The notes under the pieces are model-generated. The model searched no databases. It saw only the letters and a program-made list of their open reading frames with translations, and was not told where the DNA came from. This document shows, piece by piece, positions 1-5,329 of a stretch of DNA of 5,618 nucleotides. The stretch lies in contig JAEOTJ010000469.1 in assembly GCA_016839905.1 (NCBI GenBank), positions 1 through 5,618 on the forward strand, in the 5' to 3' direction. A program made the translations under genes and the position numbers. The first letter of the stretch is position 1; each line of letters starts with the position of its first letter. Source of the DNA: Promethearchaeota archaeon. Its GTDB lineage: Archaea > Asgardarchaeota > Lokiarchaeia > Sigynarchaeales > SOKP01.

Positions 1-244
<244 letters not shown>

Positions 245-268
245 AATTAATATGAATATTTATGAAGC

Positions 269-308
269 ATGTCGCAAAAAATATTTCTAAATATTTAGGA
301 ATCGACAT
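269..308 (-). repeat. Inverted repeat just upstream of 16S
   Basis: ATGTCG (269-274) pairs with CGACAT (303-308) across a 28-nt loop. The loop itself contains the perfect 12-bp palindrome CTAAATATTTAG (287-298). In the rRNA precursor this would place a hairpin about 25 nt before the mature 16S end, where leader processing structures often lie. The outer stem is short, so it may form only cotranscriptionally or not at all. Confidence 0.35.
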
Positions 309-338
309 TTTTTTAGGGTTCTCAAATAAACTTTCTTC

Positions 339-358
339 AGTCATTATTAATTATGACT
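339..358 (-). repeat. Short hairpin in the 16S leader
   Basis: AGTCAT (339-344) and ATGACT (353-358) form a perfect 6-bp stem with an 8-nt AT-only loop. It lies midway in the 16S leader. On its own it could be chance; its position between two other inverted repeats makes a leader structure plausible. Confidence 0.3.
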
Positions 359-402
359 ACATTTTTTATATCGCATTTTAGAATCAACTTTTCATTTAAC
401 GG

Positions 403-440
403 GCATTTTCCGTAATCCAAGCTTACACCGGTTAAAATGC
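403..440 (-). repeat. Bulged hairpin at the 5' end of the 16S leader
   Basis: Three stacked helices share one axis: GCATTTT (403-409) with AAAATGC (434-440), CCG (410-412) with CGG (429-431), and TAA (413-415) with TTA (423-425). They are separated by one-sided bulges of 2 nt (432-433) and 3 nt (426-428), with a 7-nt apical loop (416-422). This 13-bp structure would begin about 28 nt after the predicted transcription start. A second copy of GCATTTT at 373-379 can compete for the same right arm: CGCATTTTA 372-380 with TAAAATGCG 433-441, 9 perfect bp. Confidence 0.5.
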
Positions 441-486
441 GGTTTTCTGTAAATAATAAAGAAGGAATGAATTTTAAATTTTGTTA

Positions 487-506
487 TTTTATATATAAAA
501 TTTTCA
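487..506 (-). promoter_or_regulatory. 16S rRNA promoter (BRE and TATA box)
   Basis: On the minus strand the sequence reads TGAAAATTTTATATATAAAA. A GAAAA B-recognition element is followed directly by a TTTTATATA TATA box, close to the known consensus of strong archaeal stable-RNA promoters. With normal spacing the start would be near 468, giving a leader of about 225 nt. The TATA portion (487-500) is a perfect palindrome, so TBP could bind in either orientation. The BRE is good on the minus side, which supports that direction. Confidence 0.6.
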
Positions 507-556
507 TTTTCTAAATTTTCGTAGTTTAAAAATCTCTTTTAAAAGATTAGATTATC

Positions 557-567
557 TATATAAAAAA
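557..567 (+). promoter_or_regulatory. Candidate TATA box of the Roadblock-GTPase operon
   Basis: TATATAAAAAA centred about 22 nt before the ATG at 582 would put the transcription start at or next to the start codon, giving a leaderless or nearly leaderless mRNA. That is common for first genes of archaeal operons. An AAAGGT motif at 571-575/576 could act as a weak Shine-Dalgarno site if transcription starts further upstream, for example from the palindromic TATA at 487-500. Confidence 0.45.
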
Positions 568-581
568 CTTAAAGGTTTATT

Positions 582-1589
582 ATGCATTTAAATGAGAAAA
601 TTGGAATTCATTTAGATCAAATCAAGCAAATTAAAGGAGTAGAAAATGCCGTCTTAACTCAAAGAGATGGAAATCCAATTCAATCAACAGGAGTTTGGTT
701 CTCAAAGGATGAAATTTTTAATGTTTGTTCTGCTGCTAGTGCAATATACAATATTGGAATACACCTGCATCCAATAGATTTAAGATATATTTTAATTGAA
801 GGTAAAAAGGCAAAAATTTTAATTGCTCCATTAAATAGTCCTTTACATTCTTCTTTAAATAGAATTTTAGAGCAACAAGGAATTATTAGCCAAGATAATA
901 ATCATGAATTTTTTATTGCAATTTCTGCTCATCCTAATGTAAATTTGGGAGGGATTTTTTTACAAACAAGTGAATGTTTAAGAAAAATTAAAACAACTTT
1001 AATTACATCTGGAGAATCCTTTAAACCCCCTCTAATTGAATTTAATAATCAGAAAATTCAAAATATTATTGAAGGTTTCAGTGTTAAAGAAGATAATCAA
1101 ATTAATTTTAGATTATCTTCATTCTCACTAAGTTTTTCAGAAGAAATCTCTTTAGAATTAAAAAGAGTACTAAAAGATTTCTCTTTAACCATACCTGATT
1201 TAAGATATGCATTTATTACAATTGAAGGAGGATTTATTGTGTCTAAAATATTAAAAAATGCTAATTTAAGTAAGGATAAGTTAGATCAAACATCAGCGAT
1301 GAGCTATTCCCTCTTTCAAACAGCAAATCGGTGCGCTTGGTTATTAAAAAAGATGAATGCAGAGTCAATTTTGCTTGATTGTGAAACATCATTTCAATTT
1401 ATAACTGGACTTGGAAAAGCAATATTTAATACTGAAATAGGGAAAGCGAGGCAAAAATTAGGATTATTAAGATTAGTATTACCACAATTTTCAAAAAAAA
1501 TTAATAATCTTATCAAAAGAGCAACCAAAATTCAAAATTATAGAACTTTTGACATTAAAAAATTGCTAGGTGAATTAATAATTAAGTAA
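582..1589 (+). CDS. Tandem Roadblock/LC7-domain protein, putative GTPase regulator
   Basis: This 335-residue cytosolic-looking protein has no signal peptide or membrane segment. Residues about 8-142 resemble a Roadblock/LC7 fold. An N-terminal helix (LDQIKQIKGVENA) leads into a strand-turn with a DGNPI turn (about 22-35), a central helix (about 43-60), strands at 68-83, a further strand near 110-116 and a closing helix near 128-140. Residues about 186-312 look like a second, diverged copy, with the turn ITIEGGFIVS at 212-221 and a helix near 235-258. Roadblock proteins dimerise and bind small GTPases: MglB is the GAP of MglA, and Ragulator subunits scaffold Rag GTPases. Two copies in one chain could form an intramolecular dimer. 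The gene heads an operon that ends in an MglA-like GTPase, supporting a regulator or adaptor role. The ATG at 582 fits the TATA box about 22 nt upstream. The first domain is the surer assignment. Confidence 0.75.
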   Translation: MHLNEKIGIHLDQIKQIKGVENAVLTQRDGNPIQSTGVWFSKDEIFNVCSAASAIYNIGIHLHPIDLRYILIEGKKAKILIAPLNSPLHSSLNRILEQQGIISQDNNHEFFIAISAHPNVNLGGIFLQTSECLRKIKTTLITSGESFKPPLIEFNNQKIQNIIEGFSVKEDNQINFRLSSFSLSFSEEISLELKRVLKDFSLTIPDLRYAFITIEGGFIVSKILKNANLSKDKLDQTSAMSYSLFQTANRCAWLLKKMNAESILLDCETSFQFITGLGKAIFNTEIGKARQKLGLLRLVLPQFSKKINNLIKRATKIQNYRTFDIKKLLGELIIK

Positions 1590-1601
1590 TGAGGGGAAAA
1601 A

Positions 1602-2516
1602 ATGAATTTCTTTAAAATACTGGATAAATTAAAAAAAAAAAAGCCTTCTTTGATTCTTTATTGTATTTTAAATAGAATCCCAATTTTTGTATTTGGAAAT
1701 AATGAGGATAAGATTGATGAATTCATAGTTGAATTTTCTGAACTTATTCATTTCAGAAAAGAATTCGTCTTTTATACAGATTTTTTATCACTAGAAGAAC
1801 ATAATCATTTAATTCAGAATGAATACATTGATTATAATTCTCAGCGAGCCCATATTAGATGTCCATGCGATGTTGCTTTTAAAGCCTTAAAACAATTTAA
1901 TAATTTTAATTCCTGGATAATTGGAATAGTTATTCCAAACCAAAAAGAAGAGTTTTTACATATCAAAAACCAAATAAAAGAGAAAATTCAAGAATTTTTA
2001 TGTATAAATATATCTTCCAAGAATATTATTGTAGAATTAGAAGGATTAAATGTAAAAGTAATTGATTTTACATTGGAACAAAACATTTTACAAAAAGTTT
2101 TTCAAGATACTGAGAGATCTATAACTCGAATGAAGAGAGCATTATCACAAACAATAAATTCAAATAAAATTAGTAAAGAATTAATTAAAATGTTATTGGA
2201 TTTTGAAGCTGAAAAAAAGGAATTAAAAAGAAATATATTTAAAAAAGAAATTCAAAATTTTTATTCTGGTTCAAAAAGAGCTTACTATATTTTTAGTAAA
2301 TTGAATATATTGAGTAATTTAGAAGTTAAAGCGAAAATTGGGAATAAAATTCTCTTAGATACAATAGATTATATAGATGCCCCAATAGAAAGAATTTTAT
2401 CATTTATTAATAAAGAATGGGGTGAAAATTTCTATGATTTTGTTGAATATGATAAAAAAGTGATAATTGGAGAAAAAATCTCTACTTTGTGGGGTTTAGA
2501 AAAATATGAGGTCTAA
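1602..2516 (+). CDS. Protein of unknown function in the Roadblock-GTPase operon
   Basis: I do not recognise a family for this 304-residue protein. It starts 12 nt after the Roadblock gene; GAGGGG at 1591-1596 is a good Shine-Dalgarno site for the ATG. It ends 6 nt before the GTPase gene, so co-translation is likely. The N-terminus is Lys-rich and hydrophobic (KKKKPSLILYCILNRIPIFV, 11-30), too charged for a confident membrane helix and better read as a helix plus buried strand. Residues 25-110 look like an alpha/beta domain: strand IPIFVFG, helix 38-50, strand EFVFYTDF, an acidic segment LSLEEHN, QRAHIRCPCD (81-90) and strand WIIGIVIP. GNNEDKID at 32-39 sits where a P-loop could be but lacks GK[ST]. 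Residues about 160-235 are helical and basic. Residues 236-300 may be a small winged-helix-like or alpha/beta tail. By context it is a candidate partner of the GTPase or Roadblock protein. Confidence 0.8.
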   Translation: MNFFKILDKLKKKKPSLILYCILNRIPIFVFGNNEDKIDEFIVEFSELIHFRKEFVFYTDFLSLEEHNHLIQNEYIDYNSQRAHIRCPCDVAFKALKQFNNFNSWIIGIVIPNQKEEFLHIKNQIKEKIQEFLCINISSKNIIVELEGLNVKVIDFTLEQNILQKVFQDTERSITRMKRALSQTINSNKISKELIKMLLDFEAEKKELKRNIFKKEIQNFYSGSKRAYYIFSKLNILSNLEVKAKIGNKILLDTIDYIDAPIERILSFINKEWGENFYDFVEYDKKVIIGEKISTLWGLEKYEV

Positions 2517-2522
2517 TATAAA

Positions 2523-3116
2523 ATGATATTTAACTATGATGAAAACACAGTATTAGTAAAAATTGTATATTACGGTCCTGCGATGTCGGGAAAAACTACT
2601 TCTATTAAATATCTATTTACATATTTTGGTAAAGAAGATAAATTAGAATCAATTGATAGTACCGTTGGAAGGACTTTATTTTTTGATTTTGGCGTTTTAC
2701 GATTCAAAGGGGAGGAATGGACTTTGGAATTTTTATTATATTCCGCAACAGGGCAGGACTTTTACGCAAGTACTCGTCCAGCAACCCTAAGTGGAGTTGA
2801 TGGGATTATATTCGTAGTTGATTCTCAGATTGATTATGTAGAACATAACCTAAGATCTTGGAACGAATTGAGAAGATTGTTTGGAGATGATATTTATAAT
2901 ATTCCAACCGTAATTTCATTAAATAAATATGATTTAGATTGCGTAAAAAAAATAGAAATAAATGATTTTATGAGCTATATTGATTTTAAGAAATTTAAAT
3001 ATCTATCATTAAAAAAAACAGTCGCAGTTAATGGAACTGGGGTTCTAGAGTCCTTTAAACAATTAATAAATTTTATTTTCCCCCAATTAACATTAAATAT
3101 GAATATTCCAAATTAG
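2523..3116 (+). CDS. MglA-like small GTPase (Ras superfamily)
   Basis: This 197-residue single-domain GTPase is the usual length for MglA. G1 (P-loop) is GPAMSGKTT at 18-26. Switch I is STVGRTLFFDF at 46-56, which matches the RTLFFDF signature of the MglA family; R50 aligns with the intrinsic arginine finger described in bacterial MglA. The G3 region is LYSATGQDFY at 72-81: the usual Asp of DxxG is replaced by Ser, as in MglA-type proteins (TVPGQ), while Gly77-Gln78 is kept. GVDGIIFVVDSQ follows at 91-102. G4 is NKYD at 134-137 and G5 is probably AVNGTG at 168-173. No C-terminal prenylation motif or transmembrane segment is seen. It is the last gene of the operon; GAGGT at 2508-2512, inside the preceding gene, is a possible ribosome site with slightly long spacing (10 nt). 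Its likely role is a GTP switch regulated by the Roadblock protein. The cellular process is unknown. Confidence 0.92.
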   Translation: MIFNYDENTVLVKIVYYGPAMSGKTTSIKYLFTYFGKEDKLESIDSTVGRTLFFDFGVLRFKGEEWTLEFLLYSATGQDFYASTRPATLSGVDGIIFVVDSQIDYVEHNLRSWNELRRLFGDDIYNIPTVISLNKYDLDCVKKIEINDFMSYIDFKKFKYLSLKKTVAVNGTGVLESFKQLINFIFPQLTLNMNIPN

Positions 3117-3134
3117 GTAGTATAAATAATTGAA

Positions 3135-3314
3135 TTATATAATTTTTTCATACATATTTTTACCTATACGCTTAATATATCCTTGTAAATGAAATTGCTT
3201 TAGGATATTTCTTGCTTTACGCACGTCTGGGGCATCAATCCCTAATATTCCCATCAATTGAAAAATTGAAAATTGATTTGGTAGTTTTTCTTTAATATTG
3301 TTATAAAGACCCAA
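3135..3314 (-). CDS. Small winged-helix-like ORF, or tail of a decayed gene
   Basis: This minus-strand frame of up to 59 codons reads like real protein despite its size. After GLYNNIKEKLPNQFSIFQLM comes GILGIDAPDVRKARNILKQF, then HLQGYIKRIGKNMYEKII and stop. This is the helix / turn-helix / wing order of a winged-helix DNA- or protein-binding domain: a recognition-like helix at about residues 30-43 and a basic beta-wing GYIKRIGKNMYEKI at 45-58. The only start that includes the whole domain is a TTG at 3312-3314, preceded by GTGAT, a partial Shine-Dalgarno match; an internal ATG gives 39 residues. Just upstream, the ATG frame MNKIKVISIGSL-stop lies one base out of register and overlaps the TTG start. 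The locus could therefore be a frameshifted, decaying gene. I cannot name a family. It is convergent with the GTPase operon. Confidence 0.4.
   Translation of the reverse strand: MGLYNNIKEKLPNQFSIFQLMGILGIDAPDVRKARNILKQFHLQGYIKRIGKNMYEKII
3142..3161 (+). terminator. Oligo-T terminator candidate after the GTPase gene
   Basis: A T6 run (3143-3148) and a T5 run (3157-3161) lie about 25-45 nt after the GTPase stop codon. Archaeal RNA polymerase commonly terminates on such U-tracts without a hairpin. In this AT-rich genome T-runs are frequent, so the assignment rests mainly on position. The run also overlaps the last codons of the minus-strand winged-helix-like frame. Confidence 0.35.
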
Positions 3315-3370
3315 TACTTATCACTTTTATTTTATTCATATTCAAGGTTATTGGTTAAAAATGAATTAAG

Positions 3371-3388
3371 ATTTTTATAAATTCCCCC
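3371..3388 (-). promoter_or_regulatory. Candidate BRE/TATA for the small winged-helix ORF
   Basis: The minus strand reads GGGGGAATTTATAAAAAT: a purine-rich BRE-like stretch directly before a TTTATAAAA TATA box. Normal spacing puts the start near 3350, about 35 nt before the TTG at 3314. The site overlaps the left arm of the hairpin at 3378-3420. This is the best promoter-like sequence in this gap and is part of the reason for not dismissing the small ORF. Confidence 0.35.
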
Positions 3389-3420
3389 TTATCTTCTAAA
3401 AAAACTTATAAGGGAATTTA
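3378..3420. repeat. Imperfect inverted repeat (13-bp stem)
   Basis: TAAATTCC plus CTTAT (3378-3385 and 3388-3392) pairs with ATAAGGGAATTTA (3408-3420). There are 13 base pairs, with a 2-nt C bulge (3386-3387) and a 15-nt loop that contains an A7 run (T7 on the minus strand). It is far stronger than the local background. It may be an operator over the candidate promoter at 3371-3388, an RNA hairpin, or the remnant of a small mobile element. No target-site duplication is evident. Confidence 0.55.
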
Positions 3421-3540
3421 AAAAGTCAATAAAGATATAAATGAACTAATGTAACAAGCAGGATCATTATTAGAAGGGGAAAAAGCAATTAAAGGAATAT
3501 AAGGTTTATATAATTCTCAAAGTAACTATAAGATATCATT

Positions 3541-3555
3541 CCTACCCATGGTAGG
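3541..3555. repeat. Compact hairpin CCTACC-CAT-GGTAGG
   Basis: This is a perfect 6-bp GC-containing stem with a 3-nt loop in an AT-rich gap. On the plus strand a T7 run follows at 3570-3576, on the minus strand no U-tract follows. It lies about 70 nt after the stop codon of the leuA-like gene. It could mark the 3' end of either convergent transcript, but neither case is strong. Confidence 0.35.
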
Positions 3556-3627
3556 TCATCTTTATGTAGTTTTTTTCATCGAAATTTCATAACCTTGGGA
3601 ATCCCTAATAACTTTTTAAAATTTTTT

Positions 3628-5241
3628 TTATTTATCTTTATTTTTCATTATATGATTAAGTCCTTTTAATAATGCTAAAACTGAGCTCATTACAATATCT
3701 TCATGAGTAGCACTGGTTTTTACAATATATTTACTGTCTAAATCCATTAATTCAATTGAAACCTGTCCTAATGCATCAGGTCCACCAGTAACAGCTTCAA
3801 TATTATAATCTAAAAGCTTAACTTTACTCATTGGTTCAAAACATTTAACCATTGCTTTAACAGATGCATCTACAGGTCCCACTCCTATTGATGATGCTAC
3901 TTTATCAATATAATTACCATTATTACGAATTTTTAAACGAACCGTAGAGGTAGGGGTAATAGTTCCTGTTAAAACGGATAATTCTTTGAGCATAACATAC
4001 TTTTCTTCTTTTGGGAGTTCACCCATAACATCTTTTACAATGGCTAAAAAATCTTCTTCAGTCACCTCATGGCCTTTATCGCCAAAATTTTTAATATGTT
4101 CCATTATACTACTTAATTGTTCATCCGTAGTAGGTATTCCTAAATCTATTAACTTAGCCTTAAGAGCATGACCTCCAGAATGTTTCCCAAGTTTAATAGA
4201 TTTACGTAATATTTCCCCAACATCATCAGAACGTTGGATTCCAATTAATTCTGGAGTTATGGGTTCATAAGCACGAGCATTTTTTATCATTGCGTGCGCG
4301 TGTATCCCCGATTCATGAGCAAAAGCATTTTGACCAATTAATGGTTGAAGCCTTCCAATTTTAATCTTTCCTCCACAATAACTTTCAATTAATTTTGCTG
4401 TTGGATAAATCTCCTCCATCTTAATATTCATTGGGATATTGTATAAAGCATAAAGCGACACTGCCGTTTCTTCGAAAGAGGCATTTCCTGCTCGTTCTCC
4501 TAAACCCATTATGGTTGTTTGGGCTTCTGAAGCACCATTCTCAAAACCCGCTATTGTATTTGCTACAGCTAATCCAAAATCGTTATGACAATGAACGGCA
4601 ATGCGTATATTTTTAGGAATGGATTCATTGATTTTTTTAATAATATCTCCATATGCTTTTGGTGAAATTGTTCCAACTGTATCAGGAATATTCACGCGAG
4701 TAGCTCCATTTTCGATTGCTGTTAGATTCGCTTTTATTAAAAAATCTAAATCTGTTCTTGTAGCATCTTCTGCAGAAAATAATATTGTTGAATAATGTTG
4801 CTTGGCATATGAAATCATATTTGTAATATGATCTAAGACTTCCTCTCGTGACATTTTAAGTTTTGATTTCATATGTAAATCTGAAGTTGCTATAAATACA
4901 TGAATACTATTTAAATCCGCATTAATAACACTATCAATATCTTCTTTTACCATTCTTGCTAAACCCATTATTTCTGAATCTAAGCCTAATTTGGCGATAT
5001 CACGGCAAGCATTAAATTCACCTTCAGAGATTATTGGAAATCCAGCTTCAATTATATCAATCCCTAAATTATTTAAAGATTGAGCTATAGATAATTTTTC
5101 CTCATGTGTAAAACTGATTCCAGGAGTTTGTTCCCCATCACGTAGTGTTGTATCAAAAAAATATGCTTTTTCTGGTAAGTTCAATGATTCTCGAATTTTT
5201 CCCATCATCTTTGAAACATTAATTTTATTTTCTTCCATCAT
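3628..5241 (-). CDS. leuA: 2-isopropylmalate synthase family enzyme (LeuA or citramalate synthase)
   Basis: This 537-residue cytosolic enzyme condenses acetyl-CoA with a 2-oxoacid; with 2-oxoisovalerate this is the first committed step of leucine synthesis. The HMGL-like TIM barrel spans about 27-295. It has FFDTTLRDGEQTPG at 28-41 (R34, D35, E37 and Q38 of the active site), IATSDLHMKSKLKMS at 117-131, EDATR at 158-162, HCHND at 217-221 (metal-binding His217 and His219) and GLGERAGNAS at 246-255. Linker motifs follow: NAFAHESGIHAHAMIKN (305-321) and LGKHSGGHAL (351-360). Residues about 400-530 are the LeuA allosteric dimer domain, which binds leucine in LeuA and isoleucine in citramalate synthases. 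That domain argues against AksA/NifV-type homocitrate synthases, although HAHAM recalls them. AGGTG at 5247-5251 lies 5 nt before the first ATG and supports it; a second ATG follows immediately. There is no adjacent leu operon in the window. Catalytic residues appear intact. Family assignment is firm; the 2-oxoacid substrate is not. Confidence 0.93.
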   Translation of the reverse strand: MMEENKINVSKMMGKIRESLNLPEKAYFFDTTLRDGEQTPGISFTHEEKLSIAQSLNNLGIDIIEAGFPIISEGEFNACRDIAKLGLDSEIMGLARMVKEDIDSVINADLNSIHVFIATSDLHMKSKLKMSREEVLDHITNMISYAKQHYSTILFSAEDATRTDLDFLIKANLTAIENGATRVNIPDTVGTISPKAYGDIIKKINESIPKNIRIAVHCHNDFGLAVANTIAGFENGASEAQTTIMGLGERAGNASFEETAVSLYALYNIPMNIKMEEIYPTAKLIESYCGGKIKIGRLQPLIGQNAFAHESGIHAHAMIKNARAYEPITPELIGIQRSDDVGEILRKSIKLGKHSGGHALKAKLIDLGIPTTDEQLSSIMEHIKNFGDKGHEVTEEDFLAIVKDVMGELPKEEKYVMLKELSVLTGTITPTSTVRLKIRNNGNYIDKVASSIGVGPVDASVKAMVKCFEPMSKVKLLDYNIEAVTGGPDALGQVSIELMDLDSKYIVKTSATHEDIVMSSVLALLKGLNHIMKNKDK

Positions 5242-5246
5242 ACCTA

Positions 5247-5251
5247 CACCT
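5247..5251 (-). promoter_or_regulatory. Shine-Dalgarno site of the leuA-like gene
   Basis: The minus-strand sequence AGGTG matches the core of the archaeal anti-SD complement (GGAGGTGATC) and ends 5 nt before the ATG at 5241. With the second ATG (5238) the spacing would be 8 nt, also acceptable, so the two starts differ by only one residue. The site implies a leadered mRNA. Confidence 0.5.
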
Positions 5252-5260
5252 ATTAATTAC

Positions 5261-5294
5261 TTATATATTTATAATCTCTCTCATTTATAAGAAT
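5261..5294 (-). promoter_or_regulatory. Promoter region of the leuA-like gene (alternative TATA boxes)
   Basis: Two TATA-like sites lie in line on the minus strand. TTATAAATA at 5266-5274, preceded by purine-rich GAGAGAGA, has the better BRE but would start transcription almost at the ATG and lose the Shine-Dalgarno site. CTTATAAAT (5283-5291), inside the left arm of the inverted repeat, would give a leader of about 20 nt that keeps it. I cannot decide between them from sequence. Confidence 0.4.
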
Positions 5295-5324
5295 GAAAGA
5301 ATCTTAATTCTTATAAAAAGAGAG
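5276..5324. repeat. 17-bp inverted repeat upstream of the leuA-like gene
   Basis: CTCTCT (5276-5281) pairs with AGAGAG (5319-5324), and TTTATAAGAAT (5284-5294) with ATTCTTATAAA (5307-5317). A small internal loop (CA at 5282-5283 against A at 5318) separates the two helices, and the apical loop is 12 nt (5295-5306). This is the strongest inverted repeat in the window. Each arm holds a TATA-like TTATAA core. It lies 35-83 nt upstream of the start codon, where an archaeal operator would sit. It could equally fold in the RNA of a transcript entering from the right. Confidence 0.65.
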
Positions 5325-5329
5325 CGTAT

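Larger units (their letters stand above)
3117..3627. other. Gap between convergent operons
   Basis: This stretch of about 510 nt holds the candidate terminator (3142-3161), the small winged-helix-like frame (3135-3314), its possible promoter (3371-3388) and two hairpins. A plus-strand frame at 3503-3589 (GLYNSQSNYKISFLPMVGHL, then VVFFIEIS) and a short protein-like run before it are separated by in-frame TAA codons and have no usable start. They could be gene debris, but I cannot identify a source. Overall it looks like a region where a gene may have decayed. Confidence 0.4.

Noticed and set aside
398..450. G+C-rich island in the 16S leader considered as a tRNA or other small RNA gene
   Set aside because: It is too short for a tRNA, cannot form a cloverleaf, and lacks T-loop and anticodon-arm signatures. 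A leader hairpin explains it better.
3986..4795. Several plus-strand open frames of 60-odd codons (3986-4171, 4431-4616, 4601-4795)
   Set aside because: They lie wholly inside the leuA-like gene on the opposite strand and carry no recognisable domain, while the minus-strand frame has intact active-site motifs across the same region.
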